Source of the DNA: Candidatus Scalindua sp.
GTDB lineage: Bacteria; Planctomycetota; Brocadiia; Brocadiales; Scalinduaceae
DNA length: 41,907 nt
Direction: 5' to 3'
Assembly (NCBI GenBank): GCA_021777035.1
Contig: JAIQZR010000018.1
Span: forward strand, 1-41,907
The notes under the pieces were generated by a model that was not told where the DNA came from, ran no database searches, and saw only the letters and a program-made list of their open reading frames with translations. Below are positions 1-5,939 of this stretch, in pieces. The stretch's first letter is position 1; each line of letters starts with the position of its first letter. The translations under genes and the position numbers were made by a program.

Positions 1-12
1 ATTTAAGCGTTT

Positions 13-122
13 GACAAAACTCATATCGCCTTTTAAAATATTAAAAAGTTGCGGTATTTCATCCAGACTACATTTTCTCAAAAAACGGCCTATACGTGTT
101 AAAAACTGATCATTTAAGACTT
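13..122 (-). pseudogene. Fragment of undecaprenyl-phosphate sugar phosphotransferase
   Basis: Minus-strand translation reads [18 protein letters not shown] followed by [10 protein letters not shown]. This is the well-known core of the bacterial sugar transferase family (WcaJ/PglC-type initiating enzymes). Only about 35 residues remain: the N-terminal membrane hairpin, the metal-binding part and the C-terminus are missing. It is the shorter of two copies of the same fragment (see 5483-5835) and cannot encode a working enzyme. The left break lies close to the window edge, so what follows beyond base 1 is unknown. Confidence 0.8.
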
Positions 123-172
123 TAAATCTGATACAACCTAAGGAGTTAAGCCATCAGCAGACTTGACCCCTT
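13..172. repeat. 160-bp direct repeat, copy A
   Basis: This stretch matches 5726-5885 in the same orientation with about 4 mismatches in 160 bases (16, 52, 71 and 128 by eye). Both copies carry a fragment of a bacterial sugar-transferase gene on the minus strand, followed by the same non-coding tail. Copy A stops matching at base 13, in the middle of the conserved GDMSFVGPRP region, so the reading frame continues as unrelated residues ([10 protein letters not shown]). On the other side the match ends just after the sequence cttgacccc. Confidence 0.9.
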
Positions 173-290
173 CACTAGCAAGCAGGTATGGAATACAACC
201 AATGTGATCCAGATGTGCGTGAGAAAGGATACTCCTTTGAGGTTCGAAACTCTTCCAATCTTCATGGCACGGAATTTGTGCTGTTTTATA
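138..290 (-). pseudogene. Fragment of metallo-beta-lactamase-fold hydrolase
   Basis: A short minus-strand frame without a good start reads DWKSFEPQRS, then ILSHAHLDHIGCIPYLLAS. The HxHxDH motif is the metal-binding signature of the metallo-beta-lactamase fold; the surrounding residues most resemble the beta-CASP/RNase-type hydrolases of that fold. After LLASE the frame runs into the end of the 160-bp repeat ([10 protein letters not shown] and stop), so the downstream part of the protein was lost at that junction. A stop lies just upstream as well. This is a relic of about 45 residues. Confidence 0.65.
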
Positions 291-390
291 ATGCCGTCAA
301 AGAAATACTTGAACACTCTTCTCTCTTAGCGCCTGCCCCGTGAAACATGTTCTTTATTCCACTGGTGGCTTTACATGAAAATGCTTTCCT

Positions 391-437
391 CCCCTCCACC
401 TACGCAGTGGAGATGGTTTGCCCTACACCTCGTAGGT
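391..437. repeat. Two degenerate REP-like palindromes
   Basis: Two neighbouring imperfect hairpins read ctccacctacgcagtggag and ctacacctcgtaggtag, each followed by agatgg. They resemble the palindromes that bracket the RAYT gene (1484-1506 and 2180-2212), which share the core ctacacctacgaggtgtag. They are probably degenerate members of the same REP-like family. Another relative may be ccctacgcggtgg near 5451. Confidence 0.5.
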
Positions 438-473
438 AGAGATGGTGCTTCAAGGTAACCCCAAAACCTTCTC

Positions 474-875
474 TTATTTAATTATTTTTAAGTGTGGTGC
501 CTTTTTGTTTTCTGTATACTTTGATGATTGGCTAAAAACTGTTGGCAATTTACTCGCAGCATATTCCAGTTTCTCTTCAAATGAGGAAAACTGCTGTTTT
601 TCTTCTGATTTAACACAAAAGCTATTAATGTATCTAACAGCATCCATAAGAACACTTTTTTCATCTGCATCGATGATGAGTAGCTCAGGAGCATCGTATT
701 TTTGATCTTTGGGTATAATAGTATACCATGTCTTGGATACATCTTTACCCTCTCCTTCCAACTGACTGTACTGTTCAGGAGTTAACTCATAAAACAGCTC
801 TTCTTTGGGTTCATAACCTAATTCAAAGATAGCTTGGATAGCAGGACCAACTCTGAAAAACAAATCAAAAATCAT
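474..875 (-). CDS. Hypothetical protein
   Basis: A 133-residue acidic protein of unknown family. No transmembrane segment, signal peptide or catalytic motif is evident. The C-terminal half is rich in Glu, Lys and Ser and could be helical (EEKQQFSSFEEKLEYAA). A good ribosome binding site (gaggaggg) sits about 10 bases before the ATG, and that site lies within a RAYT gene fragment (877-951), so the expression signal may be borrowed. The gene lies inside the segment bounded by the 17-bp inverted repeat. It could be an accessory gene carried by the element. I do not recognise a function. Confidence 0.5.
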   Translation of the reverse strand: MIFDLFFRVGPAIQAIFELGYEPKEELFYELTPEQYSQLEGEGKDVSKTWYTIIPKDQKYDAPELLIIDADEKSVLMDAVRYINSFCVKSEEKQQFSSFEEKLEYAASKLPTVFSQSSKYTENKKAPHLKIIK

Positions 876-876
876 T

Positions 877-951
877 CTACTTAAACCCTCCTCTCATCCT
901 TTCATAGTCAGGAACATTACGAAAAATCACAAACCCGGCAATGCTCTTTGT
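877..951 (-). pseudogene. Fragment of RAYT (REP-associated tyrosine transposase)
   Basis: The minus strand encodes TKSIAGFVIFRNVPDYERM followed by RGGFK and a stop. It aligns with residues about 18-36 of the intact RAYT at 1513-2169 (TKSIAGYMIFRSDSDYERM), with 14 of 19 positions identical. Neither the HxH motif nor the catalytic tyrosine is present. It is a diverged relic of a second transposase copy and directly precedes the hypothetical gene at 474-875. Confidence 0.8.
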
Positions 952-1074
952 TTGATATCTGAGGACAGAAGTCTGAAATCGGATCTCTGACCTCTGATGT
1001 CTGTTCTCAACCGTCCGACTGAATTAAGTACTGTTTCACGGGGCAGGCCTTAGATGTTTTTTTGTAAAATAATG

Positions 1075-1287
1075 TTAAACAGACTGAAGCCTTTTTGTCA
1101 TTTGTTTTATAATATCTTTAAAAAGACTTGATGCCTTAAAGACTTCTATACCAATTAGTTTCCCTGATTCATCAAGATCCATGTTCACTCCTGGCGAAAG
1201 CTCGATACTTTCTTCTTCCTGTCCTTCTGTGCCAAGGTAGAGAATATCCTCTTCTTCGTCATAAAAAACGCTAAAATCTTCCATCAT
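1075..1287 (-). CDS. DUF2283 domain protein
   Basis: A 70-residue acidic protein starting MMEDFSVFYDEEEDILYL. The pattern D-x-E-x-DIL-Y-(L/I), a short acidic stretch, and SPGVNMDLDESGKLIGIEV matches the DUF2283 family. These small proteins are usually encoded next to a DUF4258-like or RelE-like partner and are often treated as putative antitoxins; that role is not proven. An ATG 12 bases further upstream is in frame, but a purine-rich site (ggagga) lies between it and this ATG, and this ATG overlaps the stop of the upstream gene as ATGA, so the internal start is preferred. Confidence 0.75.
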   Translation of the reverse strand: MMEDFSVFYDEEEDILYLGTEGQEEESIELSPGVNMDLDESGKLIGIEVFKASSLFKDIIKQMTKRLQSV

Positions 1288-1520
1288 TTTTTCCTCCATC
1301 TGCCAATCTTAATTCTGTTTTCTTTTTGTCTTTCTTGCAAAGGATGTATTGTCAAGAGAGTTACACATTCCCCTTCGGTAACATATGCTATCATAACCTC
1401 TCTAGCTTTACTATAAAGTTCAATCTTCATTGTGGCAATTAAATGTCCTGTTTCTACATCAAAATATATTTCATCATAACACCACCTACACCTACGAGGT
1501 GTAGGTATGGGGTCAATCAA
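1284..1520 (-). CDS. DUF4258-like partner of DUF2283, N-terminus replaced by REP sequence
   Basis: This frame of 78 residues ends with EMIAY-like core sequence, TIHPLQERQKENRI and GRW, a pattern seen in small basic proteins (DUF4258-like) paired with DUF2283 proteins. The first 15 or so residues (MIDPIPTPRRCRWCYDE) are encoded by the REP-like palindrome at 1484-1506 and adjoining DNA. The real N-terminus, which normally carries a helical region, is therefore missing, apparently removed when the RAYT/REP unit arrived. It overlaps the DUF2283 gene by 4 bases. It may be a 5'-truncated relic or a rescued short protein. Confidence 0.5.
   Translation of the reverse strand: MIDPIPTPRRCRWCYDEIYFDVETGHLIATMKIELYSKAREVMIAYVTEGECVTLLTIHPLQERQKENRIKIGRWRKK
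1484..1506. repeat. REP-like palindrome downstream of RAYT
   Basis: A 10-bp perfect stem (acctacacct / aggtgtaggt) encloses a 3-base loop (acg). It lies 6 bases beyond the RAYT stop codon and is followed by atggggtcaa. The identical core occurs in the longer hairpin upstream of the RAYT gene (2180-2212). The arms contain GTAG, the tetranucleotide typical of REP elements recognised by RAYT proteins. Confidence 0.75.
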
Positions 1521-2169
1521 AACAGATATGTTTAATTTTAGCCAACTCCTGTTGGTCCTCTTTCCTGGAGATCACAAACTCCTCATAATCACAAGGAGGT
1601 ATATTCAAATATTCTGAATTTTTGCATAAAACATCTTCATTCTTTTTACCAATAAATTCCCTATAGGATGAGAATTCCCAATCATCAGGATGCGCTACAA
1701 GAAATGATGTAGTTGGGTTCAGATGGAGATAACGTGTCAAATGAAGTAACTGTTCATCTGTATCAACACTAACACTCTTAAATCGCCCTTCCCATAAAGG
1801 CCCCTTTCTTATGTTCTTAGTATTAAAATAACGGGTGTAACTATTTAAAACATTACTCATAAAGCTAGAAATTCCAGCGTCCTTTAACTGCCTTAATACA
1901 AGATGAATATGGGTAGGCATGAGACAATATGCTATTATTTCAACAAGGCTTTCCTTACCTGCAGAATATTTGATATGAAAGCTTTCTTTATCATTAAGTT
2001 CCAGGAAATGAGAAAATCTCAAATGTGGATTCTTAATTCTATAATACTTCAGCTGACTTCTCATTCTTTCATAGTCAGAATCACTACGAAATATCATATA
2101 TCCGGCAATACTCTTTGTAAAAACGTGATAAATACCATCATTAACCAAAACAGCTCTATTTCTCACCAT
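1513..2169 (-). CDS. REP-associated tyrosine transposase (RAYT, Y1/HUH family)
   Basis: A 218-residue protein of the IS200-like Y1 transposase superfamily. The HUH metal site is seen in AYCLMPTHIHLVLRQ (about residues 88-102), and the candidate nucleophile tyrosine lies in NSYTRYFNTK, followed by GPLWEGRFKSV and LHLTRYLHLNP, both hallmarks of RAYTs. Such enzymes cut and join single-stranded DNA at REP hairpins. The gene is directly bracketed by matching palindromes (1484-1506 and 2180-2212), as expected for a RAYT with its own targets. The frame is complete, so it may be active. A fragment of a second copy lies at 877-951. Confidence 0.9.
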   Translation of the reverse strand: MVRNRAVLVNDGIYHVFTKSIAGYMIFRSDSDYERMRSQLKYYRIKNPHLRFSHFLELNDKESFHIKYSAGKESLVEIIAYCLMPTHIHLVLRQLKDAGISSFMSNVLNSYTRYFNTKNIRKGPLWEGRFKSVSVDTDEQLLHLTRYLHLNPTTSFLVAHPDDWEFSSYREFIGKKNEDVLCKNSEYLNIPPCDYEEFVISRKEDQQELAKIKHICFD

Positions 2170-2179
2170 TCGCCTTGAT

Positions 2180-2212
2180 CGCCAACCTACACCTACGAGG
2201 TGTAGGTTGGCG
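2180..2212. repeat. REP-like palindrome upstream of RAYT
   Basis: A 15-bp perfect stem (cgccaacctacacct / aggtgtaggttggcg) with loop acg. It sits 11 bases before the RAYT ATG and 5 bases after the stop codon of the dehydratase gene at 2218-4056. It shares its inner 10-bp arms with the palindrome at 1484-1506. It could also act as a transcription block or mRNA 3'-end stabiliser for the polysaccharide operon, although no T-run follows. Confidence 0.8.
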
Positions 2213-2217
2213 TTGTG

Positions 2218-4056
2218 TTATTGTTTTGTAAGTATAGACTGATATGCTTTATTTTGTGGGTTGTATTCAGGAACGAGTCTCTTTAGCACTCGAATTGCAG
2301 CATCAACATCTTCTTCATATGCGAAGTGTATAAGCTCATCTACATCGCTTTCAAATTCTTCCCAATTGACTTTTGTAACACCTGCGATTGTGATACTCTC
2401 ATATTTTGTATTCTTTTCCGAATCATCTATTAACAACTCTTCATAAAGCTTCTCTCCGGGCTTTAACCCTGAATATTCTATCTTCACCTCTTCTAAGCGA
2501 AAGCCCATCATTTTTATCATATCTTTTGCCATGCTTTCTATATTTACAGGTTCTCCCATGTCCAATATGAATATTTCACCACCTTCTCCCAGGCTGCCAG
2601 CCTGCATAACTAGCTGAACCGCCTCCGGAATAAGCATAAAATATCTGGTAATCTCAGGATGTGTTACCGTTACAGGGCCGCCACTCTTTATCTGCTGCTT
2701 GAACTTTGGCACCACACTGCCGGAACTATCTAACACGTTTCCAAACCTGACTGCAACAAAGTCAGTATTACTAATACTATTAAAGTTCTGTATGAATAAT
2801 TCGCACACCCTTTTAGTAGCCCCCATCACGCTTGTAGGCCTAACAGCTTTATCTGTTGATATCAAAACAAATTTTTTCACCTTATACTTGTCTGCAAGTT
2901 TTGCAGCTTTGATAGTCCCCAATACATTGTTAATTATGGCCTCACATGGGTTAATCTCTACAAGTGAGACATGTTTGTATGCGGCAGAATGAAAGACTAT
3001 GTCCGTATTTACCCTTTTCAGATGGTCTTCTATCTTTATAGATTTGATTACGTTTTCCAGGATAGCATGGAATTCTATTTTGTTGTTGCTACCATTCAAT
3101 TCAGAATCAATCCTGTATAACCCATACTCATTATTATCAACCAGTATTGCAACTAATGGATTACATTGTACTACTTGTCTCGATAATTCAGACCCGATAG
3201 ACCCTCCAGCGCCTGTTATTAATACCGATTTATTTGCAATAAATTCCTTTATACGGCTCTTGTCCAAGTCTTTTGGCGCTCGTTTCAAAAGGTCGTCGAT
3301 CTCGATTTCTCTTATTTGGTTTACACCTACATTTCCATCAACGATGTCAGACAAGCTCGGAAGTGTTTTGAACCGGACCTCTGACGTCTTACAACCTTCA
3401 ATTATCTTTCTGAGTTTTTCCCCCGATGTAGACGGGATCGCTATCAACACCTCTTCAATACTGTTTATTTCGATTAACCTATTCAAATCAAGAGTTCCTG
3501 AGTAAATAGGAAGGCTATGTATATTTCTTCCAATCTTTTTGGGATCATCATCAACGAAACATACAGGGGTATACCCAAGCGAGAAGTCATATCTCATCTC
3601 TTTTGCTATCATTTGCCCTGCAGATCCAGCCCCATATATCAAAATCCGACTTCCTCCCCTTTTTGTAAGTACAAAATAATATCTATAGATTCTTGTGCTA
3701 AAACGTACACATCCCATCCCCATTAAGAAAAGAAGCCAGTATATTATAAAAATGCTCCTGGGCATTCTATATGTTTGAAAAAAGAAAATAAGGACAACTG
3801 ATATAAGGACACTAATAGTAACAGCCTTTACAATCATCACTAAACTATCTACACTTGCATAACGCCATACGGCGCTATACATACCCATTCTAATGAACAC
3901 CCCAATTGTTACGACAACCATAATGGGCAAGGATGTATAAATGAAGAGAGCATATTCTAACGCACCTTTAAACTCAAACCTCAAGACAAAAGCAGCAAAG
4001 TATAAAATAGCAATCAAGCAAATATCTGTAGCAATTAAAATCAGCTTTTTTCTCAT
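2218..4056 (-). CDS. Membrane-bound NDP-sugar 4,6-dehydratase, FlaA1/WbpM/PglF type
   Basis: A 612-residue protein of the CapD/WbpM family, which converts UDP-GlcNAc to a 4-keto-6-deoxy sugar, the first step to bacillosamine, QuiNAc or FucNAc. Four hydrophobic segments fill roughly residues 8-125. A first nucleotide-binding fold begins at YGAGSAGQMI (about 140) and the catalytic Rossmann domain at TGAGGSIGSELSR (about 283). The usual Tyr of the SDR triad is replaced by Met (SVMGATK), as is characteristic of this family. HSAAYKHV and FGNVLDSSGSVVP are typical. It is the last biosynthetic gene of the locus, next to the RAYT/REP unit, and may serve DegT and PglD-like proteins further upstream. 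Confidence 0.93.
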   Translation of the reverse strand: MRKKLILIATDICLIAILYFAAFVLRFEFKGALEYALFIYTSLPIMVVVTIGVFIRMGMYSAVWRYASVDSLVMIVKAVTISVLISVVLIFFFQTYRMPRSIFIIYWLLFLMGMGCVRFSTRIYRYYFVLTKRGGSRILIYGAGSAGQMIAKEMRYDFSLGYTPVCFVDDDPKKIGRNIHSLPIYSGTLDLNRLIEINSIEEVLIAIPSTSGEKLRKIIEGCKTSEVRFKTLPSLSDIVDGNVGVNQIREIEIDDLLKRAPKDLDKSRIKEFIANKSVLITGAGGSIGSELSRQVVQCNPLVAILVDNNEYGLYRIDSELNGSNNKIEFHAILENVIKSIKIEDHLKRVNTDIVFHSAAYKHVSLVEINPCEAIINNVLGTIKAAKLADKYKVKKFVLISTDKAVRPTSVMGATKRVCELFIQNFNSISNTDFVAVRFGNVLDSSGSVVPKFKQQIKSGGPVTVTHPEITRYFMLIPEAVQLVMQAGSLGEGGEIFILDMGEPVNIESMAKDMIKMMGFRLEEVKIEYSGLKPGEKLYEELLIDDSEKNTKYESITIAGVTKVNWEEFESDVDELIHFAYEEDVDAAIRVLKRLVPEYNPQNKAYQSILTKQ

Positions 4057-4083
4057 TATCTACCTTTTTAATCCTTCTCTTAT

Positions 4084-4195
4084 AAACTTGACAAACATAA
4101 AATCAGAACTTATAAAATGGCTGTTTATTTTCTGGTTAAGACAGATAGGAGTTTTGACAGAAATTATCTTTGCCATGCTTAAAATAAAAGGCTAA
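4084..4195 (+). pseudogene. Fragment: C-terminus of coiled-coil membrane protein
   Basis: The plus strand reads NLTNIKSELIKWLFIFWL, continues as a hydrophobic segment, and ends LKIKG and stop. This resembles the C-terminal anchor of DUF1640-like coiled-coil proteins, where a helix ending in (E/D)xIKW is followed by one membrane span. The upstream part of the frame is antisense to the dehydratase gene, so only the tail of the former gene remains. A similar relic occurs at 5022-5118. Confidence 0.5.
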
Positions 4196-4223
4196 GGCCA
4201 TCTTGTTCCCCTCTTAAATATGA

Positions 4224-4691
4224 TCATAATAAGCCTGCATGTTTCAATGCCTTTTTTAAATCAGGATGTTTTTCAGAGTATTCGATCAATGCCTTTTCTA
4301 TTGCCTCATTTTTCTTTACAGCAGGAGCAAGAGCAGTTCTTCGGTCCCAAAGAACAAAACCAATCAAGGCAAAAATCCCGGTAAAGATAACCCCAAAACC
4401 CCACAATACCAGGCCGCCAAGCCTGTCGATCCGTTTACCTAATTTGTCAAAACTATTCTCAAAATGCCTATTCATATCATCAAAACGTCTATCCACATCA
4501 TTAAAATGTCTATTCACATCATCAAAACGTCTATTCACATCATCAAAACGCTTGTTAAGACCGGCTTGCCCAACTTTTAATTCTGTTAAAGTCTCTATTA
4601 TTTCCTTATCTGTTAAAGGTGGCGCTGCCTCATAGGCCAACGCATTTGAACTAAATACAAATAGTGTTATAAGAAAAATCAAACATCTCAT
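4224..4691 (-). CDS. Secreted/membrane coiled-coil protein with heptad repeats
   Basis: A 155-residue protein. Residues 1-19 form a signal peptide (MRCLIFLITLFVFSSNALA). Residues about 45-80 contain four to five copies of a 7-residue unit, RRFDDVN with variants, encoded by 21-base tandem repeats and predicted to form a coiled coil. A membrane segment follows at about 92-114 (LVLWGFGVIFTGIFALIGFVLW), then a basic tail. This architecture is common among uncharacterised small proteins in environmental Gram-negatives. No enzymatic motif is seen. A spacious 5' region (4692-5482) suggests its own transcription unit. A structural or scaffold role is possible but only inferred. Confidence 0.75.
   Translation of the reverse strand: MRCLIFLITLFVFSSNALAYEAAPPLTDKEIIETLTELKVGQAGLNKRFDDVNRRFDDVNRHFNDVDRRFDDMNRHFENSFDKLGKRIDRLGGLVLWGFGVIFTGIFALIGFVLWDRRTALAPAVKKNEAIEKALIEYSEKHPDLKKALKHAGLL
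4504..4556. repeat. 21-bp tandem repeats coding heptads
   Basis: About two and a half near-identical copies of a 21-base unit (attcacatcatcaaaacgtct) occur in tandem inside the coiled-coil gene, with more diverged copies continuing to about 4465. The unit length equals seven codons, so gain or loss of copies keeps the reading frame and changes the length of the coiled coil. Confidence 0.75.
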
Positions 4692-4734
4692 AAAACACCT
4701 CCCGCTTAAATTTTGTCACATTCATATATCTATA

Positions 4735-4861
4735 TAATGACTCTGTTGATTTAATCCGTTTTTTGCCAATTTTTGAAAAAGCCGTTGTCGTAAGTCATTG
4801 CTATCATTAGACTGAAAATTTAATGGTTTAACGAAATTTGATTAAATCAACAGAGTCATTA
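4735..4861. mobile_element. MITE-like element with 22-bp perfect terminal inverted repeats
   Basis: Bases 4735-4756 (taatgactctgttgatttaatc) are the exact reverse complement of 4840-4861. The enclosed 83 bases are A/T-rich and carry no gene. The outermost bases are TA on each side, which would fit TA target duplication as used by IS630/mariner elements; that is an inference. Total length is 127 bp, typical of a non-autonomous miniature element. Confidence 0.7.
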
Positions 4862-5021
4862 ATAACTTTTCAATACTGTTTTTTCGATTAACAGATAAAT
4901 AAAATCATACTAAACCTGAGATTGCCTGGTTTGTCAAGACCGTTTTCTGGCTTTGGAAATGTGAACGATTTATTTATTCCCTCACCAGAACGCCCCAATT
5001 AAATATTCTACGAATTTAATA

Positions 5022-5118
5022 GGGCAAGAATCAAGATTGAACTCATAAAGTGGGATGTAGGAACTATTATTGCCGTTGCAGGAGTTGTTGTAGCAGTTGT
5101 CAAACTTATCGGATAGCG
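5022..5118 (+). pseudogene. Fragment: C-terminal anchor of coiled-coil membrane protein
   Basis: The plus strand reads RIKIELIKWDVGTIIAVAG, then VVVAVVKLIG and stop. A charged helix ending in IKW followed by one hydrophobic span and a short Lys-containing end matches the C-terminus of DUF1640-like proteins. A stop lies about 30 bases upstream in the same frame, so the coiled-coil part is gone. It resembles the relic at 4084-4195. Confidence 0.5.
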
Positions 5119-5360
5119 AATCTTATTTTAAAGGTTTCTCGCCGTCATTCGCTTCAAAGTCCTGGTGAATGGATATAACAAACTATCATAAATAACAATT
5201 CTTATAAGGAAATAAGGAAACCAGGAAGCCAAGAGACTATAAACTTAGCACCATATGGAAGGACTTTTTTCTGCAGCTGTTACCCTTATTATCCCCATTA
5301 CATATCTCCTTGTTTTCCGTATATATTTATATTATATTCTTGGCGTGCTTGGTGGCTTGG

Positions 5361-5391
5361 CGCCCGCCCGAACGACGAAGTCGGGCAGGTG
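5361..5391. repeat. GC-rich imperfect hairpin
   Basis: cgcccgcccg (5361-5370) pairs with cgggcaggtg (5382-5391) with about two mismatches around an 11-base loop. It is a G+C-rich island in A/T-rich DNA, like a REP-type or terminator-like hairpin. No T-run follows on either strand. Confidence 0.45.
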
Positions 5392-5411
5392 AGAACTTCT
5401 TTTGTTTTTTC

Positions 5412-5444
5412 ACTTTTTTTGCGTATTCTGTGCCTTTTTGCGGC
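5412..5444 (-). repeat. A-rich 33-bp repeat family, copy 1
   Basis: On the minus strand this reads gccgcaaaaaggcacagaat and continues acgcaaaaa. It is a diverged member of a family also found at 8248-8280, 9337-9369 and 9756-9788. The shared pattern is gcc(g/a)caaaaag(g/c)c(g/a)caaaa. Confidence 0.5.
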
Positions 5445-5482
5445 TTAACCCCCTACGCGGTGGAATTGGTGGTCTTCGATAA

Positions 5483-5835
5483 TCAGTGGCTAACCCCTTC
5501 TCTACGGATACTTTTTACAATTGTCAAAAAGATTATCTTAAGATCAAATAGAAATGATCTATGTTTTAGATAGTAATCATCAAAATCAACTTTAACGGGA
5601 ATCGGCAAATCATCACGTCCATTTATTTGTGCCCAGCCTGTAAGTCCAGTGATAATTTTATGGATACCTTTCTTAGTCCGAAGTTCAATTAAATCATCCT
5701 GATTATACAACGCAGGCCTTGGACCGACGAAACTCATATCGCCTTTTAAAATATTAAAAAGTTGTGGTATTTCATCCAGACTATATTTTCTCAAAAAACG
5801 GCCTATACGTGTTAAAAACTGATCATTTAAGACTT
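5483..5835 (-). pseudogene. 5'-truncated undecaprenyl-phosphate sugar phosphotransferase
   Basis: About 115 residues match the C-terminal half of WcaJ/PglC-like transferases: [58 protein letters not shown] and YYLKHRSFLFDLKI, ending in the usual REGVSH-like tail. The N-terminal membrane helix and the RxGxxGxxFxxxKFRTM region are absent: upstream of LNDQFL the frame becomes unrelated and meets a stop at 5867-5869. The 160-bp repeat carries the same junction to the left window edge. An intact transferase for the locus lies at 6689-7300, so this relic is probably not needed. A TTG at 5794 could start a shorter product, but it would lack the catalytic domain's front half. Confidence 0.8.
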
Positions 5836-5885
5836 TAAATATGATACAACCTAAGGAGTTAAGCCATCAGCAGACTTGACCCCTT
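5726..5885. repeat. 160-bp direct repeat, copy B
   Basis: Same orientation and about 97% identical to 13-172. It covers the start of the truncated sugar-transferase fragment and roughly 50 bases upstream of it. Because the truncation junction itself is repeated, the fragment was already broken before it was duplicated. The two copies flank 5.5 kb. Confidence 0.9.
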
Positions 5886-5939
5886 TACAATCATTTTATT
5901 AACTTTTCATTTGAGAATAGAAAGCCCCTCATTTGTAAT

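Larger units (their letters stand above)
331..1048. mobile_element. Segment bounded by a 17-bp perfect inverted repeat
   Basis: Bases 331-347 (gcctgccccgtgaaaca) are the exact reverse complement of 1032-1048. They enclose about 680 bases holding a hypothetical gene (474-875), a RAYT fragment (877-951) and REP-like palindromes (about 391-437). A perfect 17-bp inverted pair at this spacing suggests the ends of a small non-autonomous element or two copies of an interspersed repeat in opposite orientation. No transposase of its own is visible inside. Confidence 0.45.
4862..5482. other. Mostly non-coding region with relics
   Basis: No convincing gene was found. Bases 4869-4892 repeat a 25-base piece of the dehydratase gene (3454-3478) with one base missing. 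A coiled-coil gene tail lies at 5022-5118, a GC-rich hairpin at 5361-5391, and an A-rich repeat of the 33-bp family at 5412-5444. The open frame at 5310-5573 runs through the hairpin and repeat and has no protein-like character. Confidence 0.6.

Noticed and set aside
442-705. 87-codon plus-strand frame in the left region
   Set aside because: It overlaps the 133-codon minus-strand frame that has a good ribosome binding site; its sequence is Ser/Phe-rich with no motif.
2999-3505. 168-codon open frame on the plus strand
   Set aside because: It is antisense to the well-supported PglF-type dehydratase and has no family-like motif; a shadow frame.
4465-4556. Short regular repeats as a CRISPR array
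   Set aside because: The 21-base unit is contiguous, without spacers, and encodes heptads in a coiled-coil protein.
5310-5573. 87-codon plus-strand frame
   Set aside because: It runs through a GC-rich hairpin, an A-rich repeat and the reverse of the sugar-transferase fragment; not protein-like.
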